DNA of 64,000 bases from Sphingomonas sp. GTDB lineage: Bacteria > Pseudomonadota > Alphaproteobacteria > Sphingomonadales > Sphingomonadaceae. Below the pieces are notes generated by a model, which made no database searches, was not told the DNA's origin, and saw only the letters and a list, made by a program, of their open reading frames with translations. Positions 26,845 to 35,321 of the stretch are shown here, in pieces. A program made the position numbers and the translations under genes. The stretch is from contig NZ_SSMY01000002.1 in assembly GCF_004799495.1 (NCBI RefSeq), positions 310,001-374,000 of the forward strand, read 5' to 3'. Within the stretch, counting starts at the first letter, position 1. Every line of letters starts with the position of its first letter.

Positions 26845-27323
26845 GCGACAAGACGGTCATTCGCCCCGATCCTTTGGTATCGGACCGCCATTTCGACGCC
26901 CCGCGCGCTTTGGTGTTTCGCGCTTGGACGACGGCCGAGCATATCAGGGCCTGGTTCAGCCCCGAAGGTATGACCACACCCGAAGCCGTGGTCGAATTCC
27001 GTCCCGGCGGTCGCTTCGAAATCTGCATGGAGGCGCCCGACGGCGAGCAATACTGGAGCCGGGGCAGCTTCATCGACATCGTCGAGAACGAGAAGATCGT
27101 GTGGGAAGCGGGCGGGCACGCCAACGAGGAGCGCACATCGAGCTTCCATGTCGTGACGACCGTCGAGTTCACCGACGACAGCGCGGGCACCAATATGCAC
27201 GTTCACCAGGCCTACGAAGTCTATGACGACGCCGGCATCGCCGCGGTCGGCGGCGCGCCCGAGGGCTGGCGCACGACGCTCGACAAGCTCGAGCGCGAAG
27301 TGACGCGGATGAAGGCGGGCTGA
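26841..27323 (+). CDS. SRPBCC / AHSA1-like domain protein
   Basis: 160-aa START-like hydrophobic-ligand fold. Signatures: FDAPRALVFRAWTTAEHIRAWFSP, FRPGGRFEI and GWRTTLDKLEREV. In this common two-gene unit the ArsR-type protein controls the SRPBCC protein; the ligand is unknown. Translation is coupled to the regulator by the overlapping start. Confidence 0.9.
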   Translation: MSDKTVIRPDPLVSDRHFDAPRALVFRAWTTAEHIRAWFSPEGMTTPEAVVEFRPGGRFEICMEAPDGEQYWSRGSFIDIVENEKIVWEAGGHANEERTSSFHVVTTVEFTDDSAGTNMHVHQAYEVYDDAGIAAVGGAPEGWRTTLDKLEREVTRMKAG

Positions 27324-27329
27324 TCCGCT

Positions 27330-27533
27330 TCAGGCGGGCGCGGCAGCTCCGTCGAGCTTGCGGTTGAGATAGCGAAGCGCCGCATAGGCACCGCCGATCA
27401 CGATCGCAGCCGGCACGGCCTTGCGCGCGACCTTCCACGTCGCGACGCCGGCGAGCGCGCCCAGCGTCCCGCCCTTACCGTCGCGCAGGTCGATCTTGCG
27501 GCCAATAGCGGCGGCAATGAGGTCACCGATCAT
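27330..27533 (-). CDS. small membrane-associated hypothetical protein
   Basis: 67 aa with one hydrophobic helix (KAVPAAIVIGGAYAALRYL) and basic flanks. GGGAG lies ten bases before the ATG. No family recognised. It is convergent with the SRPBCC gene and downstream of fumC. Confidence 0.6.
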   Translation of the reverse strand: MIGDLIAAAIGRKIDLRDGKGGTLGALAGVATWKVARKAVPAAIVIGGAYAALRYLNRKLDGAAAPA

Positions 27534-27587
27534 GAGAAACTCCCTGAAATTGCAGGGCGATAAAGCGCGATCCGCAGCGAAGTTCCG

Positions 27588-28979
27588 TCAGCGCCCGATC
27601 ATCGTCTCCGGCCGGACGACCCGGTCGAACGTGGCTTCGTCGACCAGCCCTAGATCGAGCCCCGCCTGCTTAAGCGTCATGCCCTGCTCGTGCGCATGCT
27701 TGGCGATCTTCGCGGCCTTGTCATAACCGATCTCCGGCGCCAGCGCGGTGACCAGCATCAGCGAGCGATCGACCAGCTCGGCAATCCGCTGCCGGTCAGG
27801 CTCCAGCCCTTCGACGCAGCGCTCGGCGAACGACTCCATCGCCACCGCGAGCAGATCGATCGAGCGCAGCACCGCCGCGCCGATCAGCGGCTTGAACACG
27901 TTGAGCTCGAGGTGCCCCTGCATCCCGCCTACCGTCACCGCTTGATGGTTGCCGATCACTTGCCCCGCGACCATCGTCAGCATCTCGCACTGCGTCGGGT
28001 TGACCTTGCCCGGCATGATCGAGCTGCCGGGTTCGTTGGCGGGCAGCGCCAGCTCGCCGATCCCCGAGCGCGGGCCGCTGCCGAGCAGGCGGATATCGTT
28101 GGCGATCTTGGTCAGCGCGACCGCGAGCGTGTTGAGCGTGCCCGACAGATGGACCAACGGGTCGTTCGACGCGAGCGCCTCGAAGCTGTTCTCCGCCGGC
28201 ACGAACGGATGCCCGGTAATCTCGACCAGTGCCGCGCAGAACTTGCCCGCGAACCCCTCGGGCGCGTTGAGTCCCGTGCCGACCGCGGTTCCGCCCTGCG
28301 CCAGCCGGTTGGTGCCGTTGACGATCGCCGGCTCGATCCGCCGCCCGCAACGATAGACCTGGTTGGCGTACCCCGAAAACTCCTGCCCCAACGTCAGCGG
28401 CGTCGCGTCCTGCAAATGCGTGCGGCCGATCTTGACGATGTCGTCCCACGCCCCAGCCTTGGCTTGCAGCGCGTCCTTCAGCCGGTCGAGCGCGGGGAAC
28501 AGCCGCTTGGTCACCGCGAGCGACGCCGCGATGTGGAGCGCGGTCGGGAAGCTGTCGTTCGACGACTGGCTCATGTTGACGTGATCGTTGGGATGGACCG
28601 GCGTCTTGCCGCCGCGCGTGCCGGCCAGCATCTCGTTGGCGCGGCCGGCGATCACCTCGTTGACGTTCATGTTCGACTGCGTGCCGCTGCCGGTCTGCCA
28701 GATGACGAGCGGGAACTGGTCGTCGAGCTTCCCCGCGACGACTTCGGCCGCCGCCGCCTCGATCGCATCGGCGAGTTCGGGCGGCAGGCCATGCCGCCGG
28801 TTTACCCGCGCCGCCGCCTGCTTCACCAGCGCGAGCGCGTGAACGATGGCGATCGACATGCGTTCGGTCGGGGGAAACGGGAAATTCTGGATCGAGCGTT
28901 GGGTCTGCGCGCCCCAATAGGCGGCGGCGGGAACCTCGATAGCGCCGATCGAATCGGTTTCGGTGCGGGTTTCGGTCAT
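27588..28979 (-). CDS. fumC: class II fumarate hydratase
   Basis: Iron-independent fumarase of the TCA cycle, 463 aa, cytoplasmic tetramer. The superfamily signature [15 protein letters not shown] carries the catalytic Ser loop; the [17 protein letters not shown] and [20 protein letters not shown] regions carry the B-site and active-site residues. GGAGG precedes the ATG. It is downstream of sspB on the same strand. Confidence 0.98.
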   Translation of the reverse strand: MTETRTETDSIGAIEVPAAAYWGAQTQRSIQNFPFPPTERMSIAIVHALALVKQAAARVNRRHGLPPELADAIEAAAAEVVAGKLDDQFPLVIWQTGSGTQSNMNVNEVIAGRANEMLAGTRGGKTPVHPNDHVNMSQSSNDSFPTALHIAASLAVTKRLFPALDRLKDALQAKAGAWDDIVKIGRTHLQDATPLTLGQEFSGYANQVYRCGRRIEPAIVNGTNRLAQGGTAVGTGLNAPEGFAGKFCAALVEITGHPFVPAENSFEALASNDPLVHLSGTLNTLAVALTKIANDIRLLGSGPRSGIGELALPANEPGSSIMPGKVNPTQCEMLTMVAGQVIGNHQAVTVGGMQGHLELNVFKPLIGAAVLRSIDLLAVAMESFAERCVEGLEPDRQRIAELVDRSLMLVTALAPEIGYDKAAKIAKHAHEQGMTLKQAGLDLGLVDEATFDRVVRPETMIGR

Positions 28980-29003
28980 TCGCCCTCCAACCGCCGGGCG
29001 CGG

Positions 29004-29480
29004 CTATTTTTTGCGCTTGAAATCCACCGCCACAACATTCGACCCGTCATCGACGCGCTCGATCGGATCGTTCTCGGCTTCCTCATGCGGCTCCGGCCCA
29101 TCCGGCCCTTCCTGCGCCTGGAAACGCAGCTCGAAATTGACCGCGGGGTCGTGGAACCCGGTGATCGCCGAATAGGGAATGTCGAGCTTCGACGGCACCT
29201 GGTTGAAGCTCAAGCCCACCGAGAAGCGCTCGTCGTCGACCGTCAGGTCCCAATAACGGTTCTGCAGCACGATCGTCATCTCGTCGGGAAACCGCTCGAT
29301 CAGCCGCGACGGTATGTCGACGCCGGGCGCCTGGGTCTTGAACGTGATGTAAAAATGATGTTCGCCCGGCAGCCCGCCGCCCGCCGCGACCGACCCCAGC
29401 ACGCGGCCCACCACCGCACGCAATGCCTCCTGGACGATCTCGTCATAGGGAATCAGGCTGTCGGGCAGGCTATCGCTCAT
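29004..29480 (-). CDS. sspB: SspB family ClpXP adaptor
   Basis: 158-aa adaptor that delivers ssrA-tagged and other substrates to ClpXP. It fits the alphaproteobacterial SspB type: [36 protein letters not shown] and [20 protein letters not shown], with a disordered acidic linker ([14 protein letters not shown]) and a short conserved C-terminal tail ([11 protein letters not shown]) likely to contact ClpX. Divergent to hisB, 69 bp apart. Confidence 0.95.
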   Translation of the reverse strand: MSDSLPDSLIPYDEIVQEALRAVVGRVLGSVAAGGGLPGEHHFYITFKTQAPGVDIPSRLIERFPDEMTIVLQNRYWDLTVDDERFSVGLSFNQVPSKLDIPYSAITGFHDPAVNFELRFQAQEGPDGPEPHEEAENDPIERVDDGSNVVAVDFKRKK

Positions 29481-29549
29481 GCGCCTTGGGTAGCGGCTGG
29501 CGGGAGCGGGTCAAGATTGCATGCGCGGGCGTGGGCGCTATGGGGAGCC

Positions 29550-30137
29550 ATGCGCAGCGCGACGATCAGCCGCAAGACGAGCGAGACGAGCATCGATGTG
29601 ACCGTCGATCTCGACGGGACAGGCGCGTACAACGTGTCGACCGGGATCGGGTTCTTCGATCATATGCTCGAACAATTGAGCCGCCATTCGCTGATCGACC
29701 TGAGCGTCAAGACCGTCGGCGACCTGCATATCGACCAGCACCACACGGTCGAGGACACCGGCCTCGCGATCGGCGAGGCGGTGGCGCAGGCGCTGGGCGA
29801 GAAGCGCGGCATCCGCCGCTATGCCGACGCACTGAGCCCGATGGACGAGACGCTGACGCGCGTCGCGCTCGATATTTCGGGGCGGCCGTTCCTCGTGTGG
29901 AAGACCGAATTCTCGCAGAAACGGCTCGGCGAGATGGACACCGAGATGTTCGAGCATTTCTTCCACTCGTTCGCGCAGACCGCGGGGATCACGCTGCACA
30001 TCGAGACGCTGTACGGGTCGAACAACCACCATATCGCCGAAGCTGCGTTCAAGGGGCTGGCGCGGGCGTTGCGCGAGGCGGTCGAGATCGATCCCCGCAA
30101 GGCCGGGGTGATTCCGAGCACCAAAGGCACATTGTGA
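29550..30137 (+). CDS. hisB: imidazoleglycerol-phosphate dehydratase
   Basis: Sixth enzyme of histidine biosynthesis, dehydrating IGP to imidazole-acetol phosphate with Mn ions. 195 aa, the monofunctional size, without the N-terminal phosphatase of E. coli HisB. Metal-binding motifs [29 protein letters not shown] and [16 protein letters not shown] are intact. First gene of the his cluster. No His-rich leader peptide was seen in the 69-bp upstream gap. Confidence 0.98.
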   Translation: MRSATISRKTSETSIDVTVDLDGTGAYNVSTGIGFFDHMLEQLSRHSLIDLSVKTVGDLHIDQHHTVEDTGLAIGEAVAQALGEKRGIRRYADALSPMDETLTRVALDISGRPFLVWKTEFSQKRLGEMDTEMFEHFFHSFAQTAGITLHIETLYGSNNHHIAEAAFKGLARALREAVEIDPRKAGVIPSTKGTL

Positions 30138-30138
30138 A

Positions 30139-30163
30139 AGCCCCTCCCCTAAAGGGGTGGGCT
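30139..30163 (+). promoter_or_regulatory. hairpin enclosing the hisH ribosome-binding site
   Basis: AGCCC-CTCCCCT-AAA-GGGGT-GGGCT forms a stem between hisB and hisH. The 3' arm AAAGGGGTGGG is also the only purine-rich site before the TTG start at 30166, so folding would hide it. Whether it regulates or is simply a short member of the GC-rich repeat family is open. Confidence 0.45.
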
Positions 30164-30165
30164 AA

Positions 30166-30771
30166 TTGACGCTCGCGCTGATCGATTACGGCGCGGGCAA
30201 TCTTCATTCGGTAGCCAACGCGCTGAAGGCAGCGGGCGCGCGCGACATCGCAGTGACCGCCGATCCGGACGTGGTGACGAAGGCCGATCGCATCGTCCTG
30301 CCGGGAGTGGGTGCGTTCGGCGCGTGCGCGAGTGCGTTGCGCGGTATCGATGGCATGGTCGAGGCGCTCGATCAGCGCGTGCGGTGTGACGGCGCACCGT
30401 TCCTCGGCATCTGCGTCGGCATGCAGTTGATGGCCGATGCCGGCGAGGAAATGGGCGAGCATCTCGGACTTGGCTGGGTGCGGGGGCGCGTGAAGCAACT
30501 GGCGCCAAGCGACCCGACCGCCAAGGTTCCGCACATGGGCTGGAACGACGTTCACCTAACCGCTCCACACCCGCTGGTAGAACCGGGCGAGGCCTATTTC
30601 CTCCACTCCTACGCGTTCGAGGGCGAGGATGTGATCGCCACCACCGACCATGCCGGTCCGGTCGTCGCGGCGATCGCGCGCGAAAATCTGGCGGGGGTGC
30701 AGTTCCACCCGGAAAAGAGCCAGCGCTACGGGCTCGACTTGTTGGAAAGGTTCCTGAAATGGCAGCCGTAA
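30166..30771 (+). CDS. hisH: imidazole glycerol phosphate synthase, glutaminase subunit
   Basis: 201-aa glutamine amidotransferase that feeds ammonia to HisF. Nucleophile Cys in FLGICVGMQLMAD, with His and Glu in VQFHPEKSQRYG; N-terminal IDYGAGNLHSV. The start is TTG at 30166, the only start fitting the family's N-terminus. A palindromic repeat (30776-30900) begins four bases after its TAA. Confidence 0.97.
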   Translation: MTLALIDYGAGNLHSVANALKAAGARDIAVTADPDVVTKADRIVLPGVGAFGACASALRGIDGMVEALDQRVRCDGAPFLGICVGMQLMADAGEEMGEHLGLGWVRGRVKQLAPSDPTAKVPHMGWNDVHLTAPHPLVEPGEAYFLHSYAFEGEDVIATTDHAGPVVAAIARENLAGVQFHPEKSQRYGLDLLERFLKWQP

Positions 30772-30775
30772 AAAT

Positions 30776-30900
30776 CCTCCCCATTCATGGGGAGGTGGCA
30801 GCGCGTAGCGCTGACGGAGGGGGTCATCCTCCTCGGAATCGCCCTCGGCCCACCCCCTCCACCAGCCTGCGGCTGGTCCCCCTCCCCGTCCCGGGGAGGA
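30776..30900. repeat. GC-rich intergenic palindromic repeat, CCTCCCC family (copy 1)
   Basis: Bounded by CCTCCCC/GGGGAGG hairpins (30776-30795 and 30881-30899). The 37 bp at 30789-30825 are identical, in reverse complement, to 42619-42655. It fills the hisH-hisA gap, and its right end supplies GGGGAGGA as ribosome-binding site for hisA. Confidence 0.8.
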
Positions 30901-30904
30901 TTTG

Positions 30905-31639
30905 ATGTCGCTGATCGTCTTCCCCGCGATCGACCTGAAGGACGGCAACGTCGTGCGCCTGTCCGAAGGCGACATGGACTCGGCGACGATCTACGGCAGT
31001 GACCCGGTCGCGCAGGCGATGGCGTTCGCCGAAGCCGGCGCGCAGCACCTCCACATGGTCGACCTCGACGGCGCGTTCGCCGGGCAATCGGTCAACGGTG
31101 ACGTGGTGCGCGCGGTGGTTGCGGCGTTCCCCGGCCATGTCCAGCTCGGCGGCGGCGTCCGCGACCGCGCCGCGATCGAGGGCTGGTTCGACGCCGGAGT
31201 CGCGCGGCTGGTGATCGGCACCGCGGCGCTGGAGAACCCCGAACTGGTCCACGACGCGGCGCGCGACTTCCCGGGAGGGATCGTCGTCGCGGTCGACGCC
31301 AAGGACGGCATGGTCGCGACGCGCGGTTGGGCCGATGTGTCGGACGTCGAGGTCGTCGACATGGCGCGGCGATTCGAGGATGCCGGGGTCGCGGCGTTGC
31401 TGTTCACCGATGTCGGGCGCGACGGGCTGCTGAAAGGATGCAACGTCCAGGCGACGGTCGATCTCGCGCGGACGGTCGATATCCCAGTGATCGCGAGCGG
31501 CGGGGTGAGCGGGATCGCCGACATCCACGTTCTCGCGCTCCACGCCCGCGACGGGATCGAGGGCGTCATAACCGGGCGGGCGCTCTATGACGGCCGCCTC
31601 GACCTCGCGACGGCGATCGCGGTGGCGGACGCAGCGTGA
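30905..31639 (+). CDS. hisA: phosphoribosylformimino-AICAR phosphate isomerase
   Basis: (beta-alpha)8 barrel isomerase of histidine synthesis, 244 aa. VFPAIDLKDGNVVRL with the first catalytic Asp, GGGVRD, and FTDVGRDGLLKG with the second are conserved, as is IASGGVSG. I prefer ATG 30905 (five bases after GGGGAGGA) to a TTG at 30902. It overlaps the small downstream ORF by GTGA. Confidence 0.97.
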   Translation: MSLIVFPAIDLKDGNVVRLSEGDMDSATIYGSDPVAQAMAFAEAGAQHLHMVDLDGAFAGQSVNGDVVRAVVAAFPGHVQLGGGVRDRAAIEGWFDAGVARLVIGTAALENPELVHDAARDFPGGIVVAVDAKDGMVATRGWADVSDVEVVDMARRFEDAGVAALLFTDVGRDGLLKGCNVQATVDLARTVDIPVIASGGVSGIADIHVLALHARDGIEGVITGRALYDGRLDLATAIAVADAA

Positions 31640-31851
31640 CCCTAAAAGCTGGCCTCATCGTGGTGGGGCTCGGCCTTATGGCCCTGTTCGGATTTGGCTT
31701 CTTAATTGATCTTCGGGACCGTACCTCGTCGGTGAAAGGATTGAGTGCTTCGCGCGACAGCCAGCCCGTCGGCTATTGGGTTGCCATGGCCTTCAACGCG
31801 GCGTGGATAGTAGCGGGGCTTGTCGTTTTCATAATCGGTGTAGTCATATGA
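31636..31851 (+). CDS. 71-aa two-TM membrane protein inside the his operon
   Basis: No recognised family. Two hydrophobic helices ([20 protein letters not shown] and [15 protein letters not shown]) flank a short polar loop ([18 protein letters not shown]). GTG 31636 overlaps the hisA stop and its own stop overlaps the hisF ATG (31848), so it is held in the operon by overlaps at both ends. Function unknown; nothing links it chemically to histidine synthesis. Confidence 0.75.
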   Translation: MTLKAGLIVVGLGLMALFGFGFLIDLRDRTSSVKGLSASRDSQPVGYWVAMAFNAAWIVAGLVVFIIGVVI

Positions 31852-32615
31852 CCGTCCGCGCGCGCGTCATCCCCTGTCTCGACGTTGCCAGCGGCCGCGT
31901 TGTGAAAGGCGTCAACTTCGTCGATCTGCGCGATGCCGGCGATCCGGTCGAGCAGGCACAGGCGTACGACGCGGCGGGGGCGGATGAATTGTGTTTCCTC
32001 GACATCACCGCCAGCCACGAAGCGCGCGGGACGATCCTCGACGTGGTGCGGCGGACCGCGGCGGTGTGCTTCATGCCGCTGACCGTCGGGGGCGGCGTGC
32101 GGTCGGGGGAGGATGCGCGGGCATTGTTGCTAGCCGGCGCGGATAAGGTGGCGGTCAATTCGGCGGCCGTCGCGCGACCAGAGGTGGTGAGCGAGATGGC
32201 CGAGCGGTTCGGCAGCCAGTGCGTGGTCGCCTCGGTCGATGCGCGACGGTCGGGCGACGGCTGGGAAGTGTTCACGCATGGCGGGCGGCAAGCCACCGGG
32301 ATCGACGCCGTGGCGCACGCGACCCGGCTCGCCGAGCTCGGCGCGGGCGAGCTGCTGATCACCAGCATGGATCGCGATGGCACGCGCGACGGCTACGACC
32401 TCGACCTTACGCGCATGATCGCCGATCGGGTGAGCGTGCCGGTGGTCGCGTCGGGCGGCGTCGGCGGGCTCGACGATCTGGTCGCCGGCATCCGCGATGG
32501 CCACGCCAGCGCAGTGCTCGCCGCGAGCATCTTCCATTTCGGCGAGGCAAGCATCGCCGACGCTCACCGCACGTTGGCCGCGGCGGGGATTCCGGTGCGG
32601 CGGCCCATTTCCTGA
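31848..32615 (+). CDS. hisF: imidazole glycerol phosphate synthase, cyclase subunit
   Basis: 255-aa TIM-barrel partner of HisH, producing IGP and AICAR. N-terminal [20 protein letters not shown] with the catalytic Asp, [21 protein letters not shown] and [12 protein letters not shown] (second Asp) are intact. ATG overlaps the stop of the 71-aa ORF. Confidence 0.98.
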   Translation: MTVRARVIPCLDVASGRVVKGVNFVDLRDAGDPVEQAQAYDAAGADELCFLDITASHEARGTILDVVRRTAAVCFMPLTVGGGVRSGEDARALLLAGADKVAVNSAAVARPEVVSEMAERFGSQCVVASVDARRSGDGWEVFTHGGRQATGIDAVAHATRLAELGAGELLITSMDRDGTRDGYDLDLTRMIADRVSVPVVASGGVGGLDDLVAGIRDGHASAVLAASIFHFGEASIADAHRTLAAAGIPVRRPIS

Positions 32616-32646
32616 CTGTTAAGGGCGGACGCGCTATGGCGTTGCA

Positions 32647-32850
32647 ATGCGGTTCGCCCTGCTCTTCCTGATCCTCGCAACCCCGGCCCTTGCGCAGGTG
32701 CCGCCGCATAGCGGCGTGATCCACACGCGCAGCATGCCCGAACTCTCGGACATCGCGCTGTTCGTAATGGCGGTTGGCGGCGTCTGGCTGGCCCGACGTG
32801 CGCTGCGCAAACGCTTCGCCAAGCAGGGTACACCCAAAACCGAGGATTGA
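32647..32850 (+). CDS. 67-aa exported protein with PEP-CTERM-like tail
   Basis: Signal peptide (MRFALLFLILATPALAQ), about 12 linker residues, then SMPELSDIALFVMAVGGVWL followed by ARRALRKRF. This is the tripartite PEP-CTERM arrangement (PE motif, hydrophobic helix, Arg-rich end) with PEL in place of PEP. Almost nothing lies between signal and tail. It sits between hisF and hisE in the same orientation. A simple two-TM protein is the alternative. The window also carries XrtA-system genes, which could process it. Confidence 0.7.
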   Translation: MRFALLFLILATPALAQVPPHSGVIHTRSMPELSDIALFVMAVGGVWLARRALRKRFAKQGTPKTED

Positions 32851-32882
32851 CGCGGCGCGCCCGCGCGGGCAGCGATCGATCC

Positions 32883-33203
32883 ATGGCCGACGACCCGCTC
32901 GACGCGCTCGACGCGCTGATCCGTTCCCGGAAAGGTGCCGACGCCGCCAGTTCGTACACCGCCAGCCTGTTCGCCGCGGGTCGCGCCAAGGTCGCCCAAA
33001 AGGTCGGCGAGGAAGCGGTCGAAACCGTCATCGCCGCGATGGGCGACGACAAGAAGGCGCTGACCGGCGAAGCCGCCGACCTAATCTATCACCTTGTCGT
33101 CCTGCTCGCCGATGCCGGCTTGTCGCTCGACGATGTCCGTCAGGAACTCGCGCGGCGCACCGGGCAATCGGGCCTCACCGAAAAGGCCAGCCGGAGTTCG
33201 TGA
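32883..33203 (+). CDS. hisE: phosphoribosyl-ATP diphosphatase
   Basis: Second step of histidine synthesis, hydrolysing PR-ATP to PR-AMP. 106 aa, all-alpha MazG-like fold; KVGEEAVETVIAA, the acidic metal-binding helix, and AADLIYHLVVLLAD are conserved. It is separate from hisI, as usual in alphaproteobacteria. ATG 32883 matches the family's N-terminus; an in-frame ATG at 32847 adds an unconserved basic stretch. Shares one base with the HIT gene start (TGATG). Confidence 0.97.
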   Translation: MADDPLDALDALIRSRKGADAASSYTASLFAAGRAKVAQKVGEEAVETVIAAMGDDKKALTGEAADLIYHLVVLLADAGLSLDDVRQELARRTGQSGLTEKASRSS

Positions 33204-33580
33204 TGCCGATCGACGCGACTCAGCCGTATGACGACCAGAATATCTTTGCGAAGATCCTGCGCGGCGAAATCCCGTCGAAGCGCGTCTACGACGACGAGTG
33301 GGCCGTCGCGTTTCACGACATCGCCCCCGCCGCACCCGTGCATATCCTGGTGGTTCCGACAGGCCCGTACGTGTCGTGGGACGATTTCAGCGCGCGCGCC
33401 TCGGCGGAGGAAATCGCCGGCTTCGTCCGCGCAATCGGCGCAGTCGCGCGCGATCTCGACCTCGTCGCGCCGGGCTATCGCCTGCTGGCCAATGTCGGCC
33501 AGCATAGCGGCCAGGAAGTACCCCATCTGCACGTCCACCTGTTCGGCGGCCAACCGCTCGGCCCGATGCTCGCGCGTTAG
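33203..33580 (+). CDS. HIT family nucleotide-binding protein
   Basis: 125-aa HINT-type hydrolase of purine phosphoramidates. Histidine triad HLHVHLFGG, plus IFAKILRGEIPSKRVYDD and HILVVPTGPYVS. It commonly follows hisE in alphaproteobacteria. Overlap with hisE suggests co-translation; it is the last gene of the his cluster. Confidence 0.96.
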   Translation: MPIDATQPYDDQNIFAKILRGEIPSKRVYDDEWAVAFHDIAPAAPVHILVVPTGPYVSWDDFSARASAEEIAGFVRAIGAVARDLDLVAPGYRLLANVGQHSGQEVPHLHVHLFGGQPLGPMLAR

Positions 33581-33646
33581 GGATTGCCTCCCCCGCGATT
33601 GTGGCTAGGCTCCGCGCCAACATAAAAAATACCCTAGGGGATGTTC

Positions 33647-35251
33647 ATGATTTTCGACCGCGTAAAACCGCTGGACGCGATCCTCGCGACCGCCGAGAAG
33701 AAGGGACTGCACCGAACGCTCGGCGCATTCCAGCTGACCATGCTGGGCATCGGCGCGGTGATCGGCACGGGTATCTTCGTGCTCACGTCCGAAGCCGCGC
33801 AGAAGGCCGGGCCGGGGATGCTGATCAGCTTCGTCATCGCGGGCTTCGTCTGCGGTGTTGCCGCACTCTGCTATTCCGAGCTTGCTTCGATGGTCCCGGT
33901 GTCCGGGTCTGCCTACACCTATACCTACGCGGTCAACGGCGAGTTGCTCGCCTGGATGGTCGGCTGGGCACTGATCCTGGAATATGCCGTCGGCGCGAGC
34001 GCGGTCGCGGTCGGCTGGTCGAACTTCGTCGTCGGGCGGTTGGGGGCCGCCGGGTTCCACATACCCGCGGCCCTGAGTAACGCCGACGCCCTGATGGCGC
34101 ACATGTACGTCGCGTTCGGCACGCCGATGAGCGCCGACTTGCAAAAGGCGATGGACGTCGGCGGCTGGATCAACGTTCCCGCCATCATCATCGTCGCGTT
34201 TGTCACCTGGCTGCTCGTGATCGGAACGACCGAGAGCGCGCGCGTCAACGCAATCCTCGTCGCGGTGAAGATCGCCGCGCTGACCGCGTTCATCGCGCTC
34301 ACGCTGCCGGTGCTCAATTCGTCGCACTTCGGCAGCGCGACCGAGCCATTCATGCCCACGGGCACGACTGGGGTGCTCGGCGCCGCGGCTTCGATCTTCT
34401 TCGCCTATGTCGGGTTCGACGCGGTGTCGACCGCGGCGGAAGAGACGAGAAATCCGCAGCGCAATGTGCCGATCGGGTTGATCGGGTCGCTCGGCATCTG
34501 CACGATCTTCTACCTGCTCGTCGCCAGTGGTGCGATCGGCGCGATCGGTGCACAGCCGGTGATGGATGCGGCGGGCCACGTACTGTCGCCGGGAACCCCC
34601 GAACTTGCCGGGCGCTGCGCATCGACCGTCGCCTCGGGCGCGACCGAGCCGCTCGTCTGCTCCAAGGAAGCGCTGGTCCACGTGCTGCAGGTCGTCCATC
34701 ATCCGTACGTCGGCTGGCTGGTCGGTCTGGCCGCGGTGATCGCGCTGCCCTCGGTCGTGCTGATGATGATGTTCGGCCAGACTCGCGTGTTCTTCACGAT
34801 GGCGCGCGACGGCTTGCTTCCCGAACGTCTGTCGGCAGTGCATCCGAAGTTCCGCACGCCGCACGTCGTCACGATCGTGACCGGTGTCGCCGCGGCGTTC
34901 GCGGCAGCGTTGCTGCCGGTCGGCAAGCTCGCCGACTATTCGAACTCGGGCACGTTGTTCGCGTTCTTCATGGTCGCGGTTTCGGTGATGGTGCTGCGCG
35001 TGCGCGATCCCAACCGGACGCGCCCGTTCCGGACGCCGGCGGTGTGGATCATAGCGCCGCTCGCGATGATCGGCTGTATCGGACTGTATTTCTCGTTGCC
35101 GCTGACCGCGATCCTCGTCCTGCCGGGCTGGGGTGCGATCGGCCTGCTGATCTACTTCCTCTACAGCCGCAGCCGCAGCCATGTCGGCCGCGGAATCGTG
35201 GATGTGGTCGACGATCCGTCGATGCAGCCGGAAACGTCCAAGCCGCTCTGA
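33647..35251 (+). CDS. APC family amino acid permease
   Basis: 534-aa inner-membrane transporter with 12 or more hydrophobic helices. TMLGIGAVIGTGIFVLTS is the APC signature in TM1 and FFAYVGFDAVSTAAEETRNP marks the cationic amino acid transporter (CAT/YfnA-like) branch. I prefer ATG 33647 over ATG 33641 because AGGGG ends at 33640. A long periplasmic loop carries two Cys (ELAGRCASTV, PLVCSKEAL). Substrate unknown. Confidence 0.92.
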   Translation: MIFDRVKPLDAILATAEKKGLHRTLGAFQLTMLGIGAVIGTGIFVLTSEAAQKAGPGMLISFVIAGFVCGVAALCYSELASMVPVSGSAYTYTYAVNGELLAWMVGWALILEYAVGASAVAVGWSNFVVGRLGAAGFHIPAALSNADALMAHMYVAFGTPMSADLQKAMDVGGWINVPAIIIVAFVTWLLVIGTTESARVNAILVAVKIAALTAFIALTLPVLNSSHFGSATEPFMPTGTTGVLGAAASIFFAYVGFDAVSTAAEETRNPQRNVPIGLIGSLGICTIFYLLVASGAIGAIGAQPVMDAAGHVLSPGTPELAGRCASTVASGATEPLVCSKEALVHVLQVVHHPYVGWLVGLAAVIALPSVVLMMMFGQTRVFFTMARDGLLPERLSAVHPKFRTPHVVTIVTGVAAAFAAALLPVGKLADYSNSGTLFAFFMVAVSVMVLRVRDPNRTRPFRTPAVWIIAPLAMIGCIGLYFSLPLTAILVLPGWGAIGLLIYFLYSRSRSHVGRGIVDVVDDPSMQPETSKPL

Positions 35252-35270
35252 CCAGCGCTTGGCACAAACG

Positions 35271-35303
35271 AAAAGGCCGGGGAGCGATCCCCGGCCTTTT
35301 TTG
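35271..35303. terminator. bidirectional rho-independent terminator
   Basis: Perfect 13-bp stem AAAAGGCCGGGGA (35271-35283), loop GCGA, TCCCCGGCCTTTT (35288-35300), ending in TTTTTT on the plus strand and starting with AAAA, so it serves both the permease and the convergent adenosine kinase gene. Confidence 0.92.
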
Positions 35304-35321
35304 TGGCGCTAAGCAGCGGGT

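Noticed and set aside
29481..29549. Histidine leader peptide before hisB
   Set aside because: The 69-bp gap contains no ORF with a His-codon run.
27690..30137. 815-codon frame that ends as hisB
   Set aside because: Only the last 195 codons are hisB; the rest is antisense to fumC and sspB.
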